DNA of 64,000 nucleotides. It comes from Exiguobacterium sp. BMC-KP (GTDB taxonomy: Bacteria; Bacillota; Bacilli; Exiguobacteriales; Exiguobacteriaceae). A program made the translations under genes and the position numbers. Shown here one piece after another: positions 8,913 to 16,997 of the stretch (position 1 is the first letter of the stretch; each line of letters opens with the position of its first letter). Location of the stretch: assembly GCF_001275385.1 (NCBI RefSeq), contig NZ_LGIW01000014.1, positions 1 to 64,000 of the forward strand, written 5' to 3'. The notes below the pieces were generated by a model. The model did not search any database. It saw only the letters and a list, made by a program, of their open reading frames with translations, and had not been told where the DNA came from.

Positions 8913-9404
8913 TTAGAAATTAGTATTTGTAGTATCATTTTCTAATAAAAAATCCTGAATAGAGTCCTCGAATTTAAAGATTTCAAGAAGGGGATAGTTC
9001 TTTTTAGATATATTTATTCCATATTCAGGCTTGCTTTTTTGATCGGGTTTCTCATAATTTCTATCAACAAATATTTTATTAGATATTTTCCATGCTGTTG
9101 CAGGAATAAGAAAAATCTCTGGTAACTTTTCACCATTAAATATTAATAAAGCCAAATAGAGATTTTTATTAGTAATATCGAACTTGTTTTTTTGCATAAA
9201 CACATAACCGGTTCCTCTAAGGGACTTTACTTGTACTTCACAGAAACGACCATTTTTATCTTTTACAATAAAATCTATTCCGTGATCATCTACTTCTGAT
9301 GTGTATACATCGCATCCATAAGATGCAAATTCCATTTTTGCAAAATACTCTGCATATTTTCCGATTTGTAATGGACTAAGTTTTATCCAATTAGTATTCG
9401 GCAT
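8913..9404 (-). CDS. PD-(D/E)XK nuclease-like protein (DUF4365-like)
   Basis: A 163-residue protein. It begins with a helix of the kind seen in nuclease-like families (IGKYAEYFAKMEFASYGCDVYTS). The core is DDHGIDFIV (D around residues 40-45) followed by CEVQVKS (residues 55-61), i.e. the D...ExQxK arrangement of the PD-(D/E)XK superfamily. No DNA-binding domain is visible. Members of this group are usually uncharacterised and often lie in mobile or defence regions. The gene is strongly AT-rich compared with its flanks and is divergent from the unknown gene at 9529. Catalytic activity is inferred from motifs only. Confidence 0.6.
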   Translation of the reverse strand: MPNTNWIKLSPLQIGKYAEYFAKMEFASYGCDVYTSEVDDHGIDFIVKDKNGRFCEVQVKSLRGTGYVFMQKNKFDITNKNLYLALLIFNGEKLPEIFLIPATAWKISNKIFVDRNYEKPDQKSKPEYGINISKKNYPLLEIFKFEDSIQDFLLENDTTNTNF

Positions 9405-9528
9405 AATAATCCCCCCGTAGCGAGTTTTTTACTCTATATCTTTTTTGATACCAAATAATAACATAGACTATTAGTTAGTATACTAGTTTGTAATTTCAAT
9501 AAATCATATAAAAAAAAGGTGGATTCGT
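9405..9528. other. AT-rich divergent intergenic region of the island
   Basis: 124 bp between two divergent AT-rich genes. It must hold both promoters. A 10-bp palindrome TAGTATACTA lies at 9476-9485, and the stretch is too AT-rich to choose a single -10 with confidence. The minus-strand gene has a GGGGGG-type ribosome site; the plus-strand gene has AAGGTGG. Confidence 0.4.
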
Positions 9529-10167
9529 TTGGAAAAACAATATTTCGATCTTATGCAATTTTTTGAAGGTTATGTACGAAATTATCGAAGAATGAATTTA
9601 TCTCAATTACACAATCGTTCTATGTTCACTAAGAGAGAAATAGATTATTTTGCTAATCTTGGTGAGATGCTTGGTTTTAGTGCGTTTGTAGAAGATTCTA
9701 AATTTGATAAGGCTAAGGGTCGTTCCAGACCAATGGATTTATCTTGGTGGAAGTGGGATGCTCGAATCGATGATGAACATTTCTTATTTCTTGCTTTGCA
9801 TTTAGAGCGAGAAAATGTTTGGAATAAAGATGTAGAAACCATTGAAAAGCTATTCTCACAAACGGATAAAGAGTATATTCCTCATAATGTAATAGGGACT
9901 CAATACATAGAATCAGCAGGAAGAATTCAATATTTAAACAAACTAGTCCTCCAAAAGAATGAAGTTCAACAATCGAATTGCTTAATGATTTATCGATATT
10001 ATGATGTAGAACTTAGTTTAGAAAGAGTGTCTGCGTATAGCTTCAATCCAAAAGGATTGAAAGAATTAAGAAGAGCTATATGTAAACAGGATGATTCTGG
10101 ATACTGGTATATGAGCTTTGAAGAAGAGTATGTTCCTTTTCAAAAAAAATCAAGTGGTGAACAATGA
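9529..10167 (+). CDS. Unknown protein of the AT-rich island
   Basis: Not recognised. The 212-residue soluble protein starts at TTG 9529, 6-7 nt after AAGGTGG. It has no membrane segment and is rich in aromatic residues. The segment from Asp70 (DLSWWKWD) to HLERENVWN (residues 91-99) resembles the central strands of restriction-endonuclease-like folds, where an Asp-hydrophobic-Trp strand precedes a Glu-rich strand. The usual lysine is not evident, so this is only a suggestion. Base composition matches the divergent PD-(D/E)XK gene and not the genes on either side, pointing to joint acquisition. Confidence 0.55.
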   Translation: MEKQYFDLMQFFEGYVRNYRRMNLSQLHNRSMFTKREIDYFANLGEMLGFSAFVEDSKFDKAKGRSRPMDLSWWKWDARIDDEHFLFLALHLERENVWNKDVETIEKLFSQTDKEYIPHNVIGTQYIESAGRIQYLNKLVLQKNEVQQSNCLMIYRYYDVELSLERVSAYSFNPKGLKELRRAICKQDDSGYWYMSFEEEYVPFQKKSSGEQ

Positions 10168-10207
10168 AAGATGCTGATTTCAAGTATACCTATAAAAGGA
10201 GAATAAG

Positions 10208-10774
10208 ATGAACCGATGGATTTCAGCATTCCCTAAACGATATGAACAGGACGTTCGAGTCGTCAAAGCGTGTCTACCGTTTAAATGGACACGTCTATCG
10301 CCAGGATCAATCGAAGTGAAGCTAGAACAGGAACGCATACAGATTCCGACGCGCGTATATGTACCAGAAGTCGCGCCAGAGCGAATCGAACAGTTGACGC
10401 CAACACAACGGACGATTTTATATGGTCTCTACACGCGTCATCATGACGGTCACATCCGCGAGCATTACCTTTGTCAGTTACTCAAGACACATCAACAAGA
10501 CGGATGGATCCTCGCCTATATCCTTGAACTTGCTAGCGAGTATGTTCGTGAAATCGTGGAGATTATCGCACCGGCAATTGATCAATGGAATCCGGAAGTG
10601 AAGCAACAATTCGTCCACGATGATCCGGCATACATAAAACGAATCGAAGAACGAATGATTAGTTACTGGAATGCCTATTATCGATCAAGTGGCGAAAGAC
10701 GATCTGAAGCGGACTATCCGGGGTTTCTGATTTTAGAGTCGTTACAGAAGGCTACTTCGAAAAGGGAAGTCTGA
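10208..10774 (+). CDS. Conserved hypothetical protein
   Basis: A 188-residue soluble protein with no domain I can name. It contains a conserved-looking TRHHDGHIREHYLCQLL stretch (about residues 76-92) and a helical C-terminal half. ATG at 10208 follows AAAAGGAG. Base composition returns to that of the core genome here, so the gene lies outside the AT-rich island. It is 30 nt upstream of the esterase gene and probably co-transcribed with it. Confidence 0.6.
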   Translation: MNRWISAFPKRYEQDVRVVKACLPFKWTRLSPGSIEVKLEQERIQIPTRVYVPEVAPERIEQLTPTQRTILYGLYTRHHDGHIREHYLCQLLKTHQQDGWILAYILELASEYVREIVEIIAPAIDQWNPEVKQQFVHDDPAYIKRIEERMISYWNAYYRSSGERRSEADYPGFLILESLQKATSKREV

Positions 10775-10804
10775 GAACTGTACACAGGTAAAGGGGGAAC
10801 GAAT

Positions 10805-11572
10805 ATGATCACAAAATCAAAGAATTTGTACTTACCGGGACCTGGACCTGCTGTTTTGTTATTGCACAGCTTTACCGGTAGTGCGAATGAGATGCGGGGG
10901 CTCGCTCGCTTTTTACATACGGAAGGATATACCTGTTATGCACCGAATTATGCTGGGCACGGGGAATCGCCGGAGCGCTTATTTGCGACGACGATCGAAG
11001 ACGTTTGGCAGTCGGCGCAAGACGGACTTTCATTTTTACATGACCAAGGGTACAAACACGTCTTTTTGATCGGACAATCGCTCGGTGGGGTGATGGCGCT
11101 TCGACTGGCAGAGCAGTCAGGATGCGCGGGACTCGTCTTACTCTCGACGCCGGTTCTTGAACGAACGATTGCAGGACTTGAGCACCGCGTCCGTCGTTAT
11201 ACGGAACGGTATTTTCAATTTGACGACCGTTCGCCAGAGTGGATCGCAGACTTTGTAGACCGTCATTTTCCACGACCGGAAAAAGATTTACGGGCACTTC
11301 AGCAATTCATCATCGAGACAGAAGTACTCTTGCCAAGTATTAATCAGCCCATTGCTTTGTTCCTTGGCGCATTAGATGATGCAGTTTATCATGCAAGTCT
11401 TGAACGAATTGAAACAGCAGTATCGAGCCGAGACCAAAAAAAAGTTCTTCTTCCGAACAGTAAACATTTACTGACGCTTGACCGAGACAAACAACGTCTG
11501 TTTGATGAAATTCTCGTCTTCTTGAAGACACATCCGATACCTTCCTTGAAACCGTCAGCTGATGTGCAGTAG
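10805..11572 (+). CDS. Carboxylesterase (alpha/beta hydrolase, Est30 type)
   Basis: A 255-residue alpha/beta hydrolase resembling the Geobacillus Est30 carboxylesterase. The oxyanion segment LLLHSFTGSA is at residues 18-27 and the nucleophile elbow GQSLGG has Ser at 92. A candidate catalytic Asp lies in GALDDAVYH and the His in NSKHLLTLD near the C terminus. It should hydrolyse short-chain esters in the cytoplasm. ATG at 10805 has AAAGGGGG upstream. Confidence 0.85.
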   Translation: MITKSKNLYLPGPGPAVLLLHSFTGSANEMRGLARFLHTEGYTCYAPNYAGHGESPERLFATTIEDVWQSAQDGLSFLHDQGYKHVFLIGQSLGGVMALRLAEQSGCAGLVLLSTPVLERTIAGLEHRVRRYTERYFQFDDRSPEWIADFVDRHFPRPEKDLRALQQFIIETEVLLPSINQPIALFLGALDDAVYHASLERIETAVSSRDQKKVLLPNSKHLLTLDRDKQRLFDEILVFLKTHPIPSLKPSADVQ

Positions 11573-11610
11573 GCTAGATAGGTAAGCTATACATGAAAGG
11601 GGAGTGTGTC

Positions 11611-12210
11611 ATGAGAATTTTAGTAGTAGGGGCTAGTGGAACGATTGGTCAGGCAGTCGTCGAACAGTTGAGTGAGCGACATGAAATCATTCGTGCTGGG
11701 CGAAGCGGAGCAGATGTGCAAGTCGACATCACATCAGAGGAAAGTATTCGGGCGATGTATGAAGCAGTAGGTTCTGTTGATGCCGTCATCAGTGCTACAG
11801 GTGGCGCTCATTTTGGTCCATTGACGGACTTAACACCGGAGCTTAATCAAATCGGGATCGATAGTAAACTAAAGGGTCAAGTCAATCTCGTCTTACTTGG
11901 TTTGAAGTCAGTACGAGACGGGGGAAGTTTTACATTGACGACCGGCATCATGATGGACGATCCGATTCGCCAAGGCGCATCCGCGGCTCTCGCGAACGGT
12001 GGGGTCAAAGCGTTCGTTCATGCAGCAGCGATCGAGATGCCACGAGGCATTCGGATCAACAGCGTCAGTCCGAATGTACTGATTGAGTCGCTCGAGAAGT
12101 ACGGACCGTTCTTCCGTGGTTTTGAAGCCGTTCCGGCGTCACGTGTCGCAACGGCGTTCGAAAAGAGTGTCGAAGGGGCACAGACGGGGCAAAATTACGA
12201 AGTCTATTAA
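11611..12210 (+). CDS. Short-chain dehydrogenase/reductase
   Basis: A compact 199-residue SDR. The nucleotide-binding glycine motif GASGTIGQ is at residues 8-15. Usual SDRs have Y-x3-K; here the corresponding region reads GGVKAFVHAAAIEMPRGIRINSVSPN, with no Tyr at the catalytic position. This matches the short NAD(P)-dependent subgroup seen in many Firmicutes. ATG at 11611 follows AAAGGGGAG with a 6-nt gap; an upstream in-frame ATG at 11593 precedes the ribosome site. Substrate unknown. Confidence 0.8.
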   Translation: MRILVVGASGTIGQAVVEQLSERHEIIRAGRSGADVQVDITSEESIRAMYEAVGSVDAVISATGGAHFGPLTDLTPELNQIGIDSKLKGQVNLVLLGLKSVRDGGSFTLTTGIMMDDPIRQGASAALANGGVKAFVHAAAIEMPRGIRINSVSPNVLIESLEKYGPFFRGFEAVPASRVATAFEKSVEGAQTGQNYEVY

Positions 12211-12212
12211 CT

Positions 12213-12251
12213 AAAAAAGCAGATAGCGATTTTTCGCTATCTGCTTTTTTT
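12213..12251. terminator. Bidirectional terminator
   Basis: GCAGATAGCGA / TCGCTATCTGC, flanked by an A run on the left and a T run on the right, so it can end both the SDR transcript and the convergent small membrane gene. Confidence 0.88.
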
Positions 12252-12423
12252 ACAGACCGGATAGGACATAACGTTCGATCCCGAATAATAAGAGAGTGAT
12301 CCCGAGACAAATGAGTAAGTTGCGGACGAACCAGCGTCCTGTCATCGTTCGGTTCATGATGAGTTTCTCCAGTGTCAGATTGACGAGGAGCACACATAAG
12401 AAGATGACGCCAAACCAAATCAT
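12250..12423 (-). CDS. Small membrane protein
   Basis: A 57-residue protein starting MIWFGVIF with two predicted transmembrane helices (about 2-18 and 34-53) joined by a basic loop. The start at 12423 is chosen because GGAAAGG lies 10 nt upstream; longer in-frame forms lack a ribosome site. Function unknown. It is monocistronic and shares a terminator with the SDR gene. Confidence 0.55.
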   Translation of the reverse strand: MIWFGVIFLCVLLVNLTLEKLIMNRTMTGRWFVRNLLICLGITLLLFGIERYVLSGL

Positions 12424-12552
12424 CCAGACACATCCTTTCCTTCTTCTTAACGAATCCAACAGCTAAAAAGTTTCACGCCCGTCAAGAGCAGGAAATCATT
12501 CAGATGAACGGGAAGGAAACAAGCAGTCGATTTTACAAGGAGGAACATGACG

Positions 12553-13113
12553 ATGAAACAAGCGGTCCTAGTGATTGATTTTCAACAGGAACTCGTCGAC
12601 GGAAACACGGAAGAACGTCCGGTATACTTAAAAGAACAAGTTGCACACGTCATCGAAGCAGTCGTACTTGAAGCAGACGACCGGAATATCCCGGTCGTCT
12701 TCATCCGTGATCTAGATGTGGCAGGAGGGGCGGGTGCTGGTTTTGCAGTCCATGACTCGATTCCTGTTCCAACATCGAGTGTTACGTTTGATAAAGCAGC
12801 GACGAATGCGTTTCATGGTACACCCTTGCTCGACCATCTACGCCAAGCCTCGATTGAACATCTGATCGTCTTAGGCTGTAAGACCGAGCACTGTATCGAT
12901 ACCGCGGTACGTAGTGCGACGGTACATGGCTTTGATGTCACACTCGTCGCCGACGGACATACGACGAACGGCTCCGATGTACTGACGCCTGAACAAATGA
13001 TTGCTCACCACAATCAAGTCTTACACGGACACTATAATGTCGAGCACTTTGCAATCGTCCGTCCGTCGACGGACGATGTCTTCACCCCAATTCACAATGA
13101 CTACCGAACATGA
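12553..13113 (+). CDS. Isochorismatase-family cysteine hydrolase
   Basis: A 186-residue member of the isochorismatase/nicotinamidase superfamily. It has the catalytic Asp in the first strand (VIDFQQEL), a Lys at about residue 79 (TFDKAATNAF) and a nucleophilic Cys in GCKTEHCID, with the cis-peptide region before it. ATG at 12553 has good spacing (9 nt) from AAGGAGG; ATG 12547 would be too close. Real substrates vary (amides, ureides), so no specific reaction is assigned. A GNAT and a kinase-like gene follow closely and probably form one transcript. Confidence 0.85.
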   Translation: MKQAVLVIDFQQELVDGNTEERPVYLKEQVAHVIEAVVLEADDRNIPVVFIRDLDVAGGAGAGFAVHDSIPVPTSSVTFDKAATNAFHGTPLLDHLRQASIEHLIVLGCKTEHCIDTAVRSATVHGFDVTLVADGHTTNGSDVLTPEQMIAHHNQVLHGHYNVEHFAIVRPSTDDVFTPIHNDYRT

Positions 13114-13126
13114 AAAGGAGAGTAAC

Positions 13127-13609
13127 ATGATTGAATTACGAAAAGTGACAGCGCCCGATTACGAACGATACGCGACGCTCGTTCAAGACGAACGCGTCAT
13201 GCGTTACATCACGGAACAGGCGTTAACAGAGGCAGAAACGAAACAACGCTTTGAGCGAATCCTTGAACAACAACAGCACGACCGACTTGGTTCTTATCTC
13301 ACTTTTGCTAAAGAGGAATGGATTGGTATTGGTCACGTGACGCGGAGTCAAACACAGCCGTTCGAAGCAGAACTCGGTTATATGTTGCTACCGGGTCACT
13401 GGGGAAAAGGATACGGTACAGCGATTGCTGGGCGTCTGTTACAGCTAGCAACAGAAGAAGAGTTACAAGTCGTCACGGCGACGATTGATCCAGCGCATGA
13501 AGCATCGCGTCGTATTTTAATAGGACTTGGCTTTGAATCGACATATATCGGACCGATTGACGGACTACCAGGAGAAACGTTACAGAAGACGTTGGAAACT
13601 GCGGAATGA
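13127..13609 (+). CDS. GNAT acetyltransferase
   Basis: A 160-residue RimJ/RimL-like N-acetyltransferase. The acetyl-CoA loop is in LGYMLLPGHWGKGYGTAIAGRLLQ (G-x-G-K-G-x-G variant), and the second core motif is AHEASRRILIGLGF. ATG at 13127 follows AAAAGGAGAG. The last four bases overlap the start of the next gene (ATGA), so the two are translationally coupled. Confidence 0.85.
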   Translation: MIELRKVTAPDYERYATLVQDERVMRYITEQALTEAETKQRFERILEQQQHDRLGSYLTFAKEEWIGIGHVTRSQTQPFEAELGYMLLPGHWGKGYGTAIAGRLLQLATEEELQVVTATIDPAHEASRRILIGLGFESTYIGPIDGLPGETLQKTLETAE

Positions 13610-14496
13610 CGCGAGACGAATGGATTGAGCATTTTCAACTCGACGTCGCGGCGTGCGCAACCGTTGACGAATCGTATAGTTCTGAAGTAGATCGTCTCGT
13701 TTTAGCGGATAGTCAGGTCATTTTCTTGAAGCGTCCGTATACGGCAGAAAAATGGTATCGTGAACGCGGGTGGATTCATGCACTAAGAGGACATGTGCCA
13801 GTACCGGAAATTTTAGCTGAAGCAGCTCCTGGACAGACGACAGGGGCGTTCGTGCTCGCTGCTTTACCGGGACGAGCACCAGTCACGATGACTAAAACGT
13901 TAGCGTACGAAATCGGTCGAACGCTCGCACAACTGCATACATGCACCGGAGAAGCATATGGCGAATATACGGAAGATGGATTTTATGCGTATCCAGTTCA
14001 AGACTGGCGGCATTTTCGAAGCGAAAAACTCGAGGGGTTCATGCCGTTCATCACGTCGGCGCTTGAACCTGATTTTCTAGAAAGTATTGAGATAGAGTTA
14101 GCGAGACGTGAACAGCTGCTACCGGAACCCTCTCGTCCCGTTGCTACGCACTGTGACTTCCGTCTCGCGAATTTACTGACAGAAGGAGAGACTGTCACGG
14201 GTGTGATTGATTTCGAAACGACCCGCTATGGAGCCGTTGAGATGGATTTCACGAAGATCGTCCGCAATCTAAACGAGTTCGGTTCCATGTACGTCACGGC
14301 ATTTCAAGAAGGATATGCAACTGTTCATCCGCACGTTCCGATGCAGATGTATCTTGAATACTATCGCTTATGGGAAGCACTGACTGCCGTCGGCTGGTGT
14401 GTTAAGCGTGGTTTAGGAGAGCACCGGGCGTTCTTTGAGGAGAATATCGCGCTCATCGAACAGGAATTAAAGACGAGCATATCGGACGGGTATTGA
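13606..14496 (+). CDS. Aminoglycoside phosphotransferase-like kinase (APH family)
   Basis: A 296-residue protein of the APH/choline-kinase fold. It has the Brenner motif HCDFRLANLL (HxDxxxxN) and the DFG-equivalent IDFE in TGVIDFETTRYG. Family members phosphorylate small metabolites or antibiotics; neither can be picked from sequence. It is coupled by a 4-bp overlap to the upstream GNAT gene. Confidence 0.8.
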   Translation: MTRDEWIEHFQLDVAACATVDESYSSEVDRLVLADSQVIFLKRPYTAEKWYRERGWIHALRGHVPVPEILAEAAPGQTTGAFVLAALPGRAPVTMTKTLAYEIGRTLAQLHTCTGEAYGEYTEDGFYAYPVQDWRHFRSEKLEGFMPFITSALEPDFLESIEIELARREQLLPEPSRPVATHCDFRLANLLTEGETVTGVIDFETTRYGAVEMDFTKIVRNLNEFGSMYVTAFQEGYATVHPHVPMQMYLEYYRLWEALTAVGWCVKRGLGEHRAFFEENIALIEQELKTSISDGY

Positions 14497-14560
14497 TTCA
14501 CCCATGTCTTGGAAGAAACCTCTATACTTAGGGAAATGAGGAATCTGAGGGGGAAGCGAG

Positions 14561-15553
14561 ATGACAGGGAAACGAATCGGAATCATTGGTGGAGGACTCG
14601 CCGGTATTTTTGCGGCACGTCAGTTGCAGGCAGCGGGACATACCGTTGAAATCATTGAAAAAAGCCAAAGCGTCGGGGGGCGAATGGCGACTCGTCGGAT
14701 TGATGAAGGAACAGCGGATCATGGTGCCGTCTTCTTCACGGTCCGGACGGAAGAGTTGGGACGCGAAGTCGACGAATGGCTTGAGAGGGGATGGGTTCGT
14801 AAGTGGTTCGGCACGGATTTTCCACGCTATGTCGCGACGAACGGGATGAATCAACTCGTACAAGCCATTGGTCGAGGGATTCCTGTCCAGTTGAATGAAC
14901 AGGTCACGCATATTACGGCAACGGAGGGCGAACTCGTCACACAAGCGACAGATCATCAAGGTGCGTATGATGCGTTACTCGTGACGGCGCCTGTGCCGCA
15001 AGCATATGAACTGTTGCAGTCTTCTGATCTGGCGCTCGGAGATGACGATCATGAGCAGTTGCGTCAGGTGACGTTCGAGCCGACATTCGTTGGTCTGTTT
15101 GAAATCGAAGAGCGACTCACGATCGGAGAAGTCGGTCTACAAGACGAACATCTCGTCGATGGGATGTTGAAGCTCGTCAATAATGCCGAGAAACAGATTT
15201 CGAAGACGACACTCCTAAGCGTCTATATGACAGCCCGCTTCAGTGAAGACTGGTACACGCGCCCGGAAGAAGAGACACTCGCTGAAGTCGAACGGTTGTT
15301 GCAACAGCAACTTGGACCAGTGACAATCGTCTCACGTCAGCTCAAGCGTTGGCGGTACGCTCAGGCACGCGCAGTTTACCGGACACCGCACCTGAAGCTT
15401 TCGGCACATCCACTTTGGCTTGCTGGTGATGCGTTCCTTGAAGCCGATGATGCGTCAGGACGGACGCGCGTCGAGAGTGCTGTCATCTCCGGATTACGCG
15501 TCGCGGAGGCGATTGATACCCACTTACGTCAGACGGTGACAGCGACGGAATGA
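14561..15553 (+). CDS. FAD-dependent oxidoreductase, renalase-like
   Basis: A 330-residue flavoprotein. The N-terminal dinucleotide-binding motif IGIIGGGLAGIFAA is at residues 6-19, and SVGGRMATRR follows, typical of amine-oxidase/renalase proteins. The C-terminal FAD motif LWLAGDAFLEADDASGRTRVESAVISG is present. Bacterial renalases oxidise isomeric dihydronicotinamide species; whether this one does is unknown. ATG at 14561 follows GAGGGGGAAG. Confidence 0.8.
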   Translation: MTGKRIGIIGGGLAGIFAARQLQAAGHTVEIIEKSQSVGGRMATRRIDEGTADHGAVFFTVRTEELGREVDEWLERGWVRKWFGTDFPRYVATNGMNQLVQAIGRGIPVQLNEQVTHITATEGELVTQATDHQGAYDALLVTAPVPQAYELLQSSDLALGDDDHEQLRQVTFEPTFVGLFEIEERLTIGEVGLQDEHLVDGMLKLVNNAEKQISKTTLLSVYMTARFSEDWYTRPEEETLAEVERLLQQQLGPVTIVSRQLKRWRYAQARAVYRTPHLKLSAHPLWLAGDAFLEADDASGRTRVESAVISGLRVAEAIDTHLRQTVTATE

Positions 15554-15558
15554 ACGAC

Positions 15559-15603
15559 AACATGCACTTCTTTTCTGAATCGAGAAGAAGCGCATGTTTT
15601 TTG
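15559..15603. terminator. Terminator between the renalase-like and hxlR genes
   Basis: AACATGCACTTCTT pairs with GAAGAAGCGCATGTT (one wobble), followed by T residues. It ends the plus-strand gene and sits 3' of the convergent regulator. Confidence 0.75.
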
Positions 15604-15613
15604 TTACACGCGA

Positions 15614-15946
15614 TCATTCCATCTGAAAGTGTTGTTCACTCCAAGCTGCTATTTGATCGAGAATCGGTAAAAAACTATGTCCGGCATCGGTCAGGGAATA
15701 TTCAACACGAGGCGGAACCTCGCCAAACACATGCCGTTGAATCAAACCATCCGCTTCGAGCTCACGCAGTTGTCGCGTCAACGTTCCCTTTGAGATGCCG
15801 GTTAATTGTTGTAGTTCGTGAAAACGATGTGTGCCGTGCGTCAGATGCCACAGTAAGATGATCTTCCATTTGCCAGCGACCATTTGTTGCACACGGGTAA
15901 CCGGACAGGCCGTCCGTTGATCGGTTGTTGAATCGAATACAGCCAC
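15614..15946 (-). CDS. HxlR-family transcriptional regulator
   Basis: A 110-residue winged helix-turn-helix protein. The family signature is present: CPVTRVQQMVAGKWKIILLWHL at the N terminus, then GISKGTLTRQLRELEADGLI for the recognition helix and wing, and VEYSLTDAGHSF. The conserved N-terminal Cys (residue 14) is the one used for electrophile or quinone sensing in relatives such as YodB/HypR. It is divergent from the NmrA-like reductase gene, which is its likely target. Confidence 0.9.
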   Translation of the reverse strand: MAVFDSTTDQRTACPVTRVQQMVAGKWKIILLWHLTHGTHRFHELQQLTGISKGTLTRQLRELEADGLIQRHVFGEVPPRVEYSLTDAGHSFLPILDQIAAWSEQHFQME

Positions 15947-16068
15947 GTTTATCCTCTCCCATTGGTTCGTTTTGAGGGACCTAGTTTCAGATAAGTGCCT
16001 ACTTTTTTTAGTGTATCACCTAGCGTATCATGAAGAACAACATCAAACTTCAAAGGAGTGGTTTTATC
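15947..16068. promoter_or_regulatory. Divergent hxlR / reductase promoter region
   Basis: A 122-bp region between divergent genes. It contains AAGTGCCTACTTTTTTTAG followed by TATCACCTAGCGTATCATG, i.e. paired GTATCA-type and AGTGCCTACT half-sites. These resemble the AT-rich spaced repeats used by HxlR proteins. Exact operator bases are not resolved. Confidence 0.45.
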
Positions 16069-16923
16069 ATGAAATGGTTAATTACAGGAGCAACTGGAAA
16101 ATTAGGAGCGCAGATCGTTCAACAACTCAGTGAACGAGTTGGTGTCGAGAACGTGGCTGTCAGCGTACGTAATGTCGAAAAAGCGGCATCACTTGCAGCG
16201 CAAGGAATCGATGTTCGGCGTGGTGACTTTGATCAGCCGGAGACGCTCACACACGCATTTCAAGATATTGATCGCCTGTTGATCATCTCAACAGACGGTG
16301 AAGAAGCAATACGGATTCGTCAGCACCAAACTGCTGTCACGGCAGCAAAAGAGGCAGGCGTCAAGCTGATCGGCTACACGAGTATCGCCAATGCAGCACA
16401 CAGCACGAACGGACTCGCGCGGACACATCGTGTCACCGAGGAAGCGATTCAAGCGACAGGTATTCCGTATGTCTTTTTCCGCAACAACTGGTATCTTGAG
16501 AATGAATTAGCAACGATCGAGGCGGTCGCGCAAGGTGCAAACTGGTTAACGGCAGCCGGTGAAGGAAAAGTCGGATGGGCGTTGCAAGAAGAGTACGCAA
16601 TCGCGATCGCGACAGGACTAACGCTTGAACAGCCGCAAGCAATCTATGAATTATCGGGTCCCTTGCATACGCAAGCAGAACTCGCGGCAGCAGTCGGAGC
16701 GGTCCTCAATCAATCAGTCATCTTGGATCAAGTCGATGCCACGACATATGGAGAGCGAATGAAAGCAGCGGGACTACCCGACTTCTTGCTTCCGATGCTG
16801 ATTGGTATCCAGGCAGATATCGCAGCAGGGACCCTTGCAGTTGAAAGTGATGATTTTGAAGCGTTACTCGGTCGTCCTGTAACGACGCTTGAAGAGAGTG
16901 TCCGTATTCTTTTGAAAAGATAA
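16069..16923 (+). CDS. NmrA-like NAD(P)H-dependent oxidoreductase
   Basis: A 284-residue atypical SDR of the NmrA/QOR2 type. MKWLITGATGKLGAQIVQQL gives the GxxGxxG nucleotide site at the N terminus. The RTHRVTEEAIQATGIPYVFFRNNWYLEN segment is typical of quinone-oxidoreductase-like NmrA proteins. ATG at 16069 is 8 nt after AAAGGAGTG; an earlier in-frame ATG at 16030 lies before this ribosome site. Divergence from an HxlR regulator suggests induction by quinones or electrophiles. Confidence 0.85.
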   Translation: MKWLITGATGKLGAQIVQQLSERVGVENVAVSVRNVEKAASLAAQGIDVRRGDFDQPETLTHAFQDIDRLLIISTDGEEAIRIRQHQTAVTAAKEAGVKLIGYTSIANAAHSTNGLARTHRVTEEAIQATGIPYVFFRNNWYLENELATIEAVAQGANWLTAAGEGKVGWALQEEYAIAIATGLTLEQPQAIYELSGPLHTQAELAAAVGAVLNQSVILDQVDATTYGERMKAAGLPDFLLPMLIGIQADIAAGTLAVESDDFEALLGRPVTTLEESVRILLKR

Positions 16924-16935
16924 GTTCATCTGAAC

Positions 16936-16961
16936 GTTTTTAGGGACAGGGAGTAGGGTAA
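16936..16961 (+). promoter_or_regulatory. Sigma-B-like promoter of ppk2
   Basis: GTTTTT (16936-16941), 14 bp, GGGTAA (16956-16961) matches the Bacillus sigma-B pattern GTTTAA-N12-15-GGGTAT at nine of twelve positions. It lies about 37 nt before the ATG. No sigma-A promoter is evident in the 74-bp gap. Confidence 0.5.
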
Positions 16962-16997
16962 ACCCCTTTTAGAAGCAATTAAAGGAGGAGCCCTACT

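Noticed and set aside
12065-12433. Minus-strand 122-codon frame over the SDR end and the small membrane gene
   Set aside because: It crosses the bidirectional terminator and overlaps two better-supported genes.
15550-15861. Plus-strand reading frame opposite the HxlR gene
   Set aside because: Antisense to a clear HxlR protein and without family features; it is a shadow frame.
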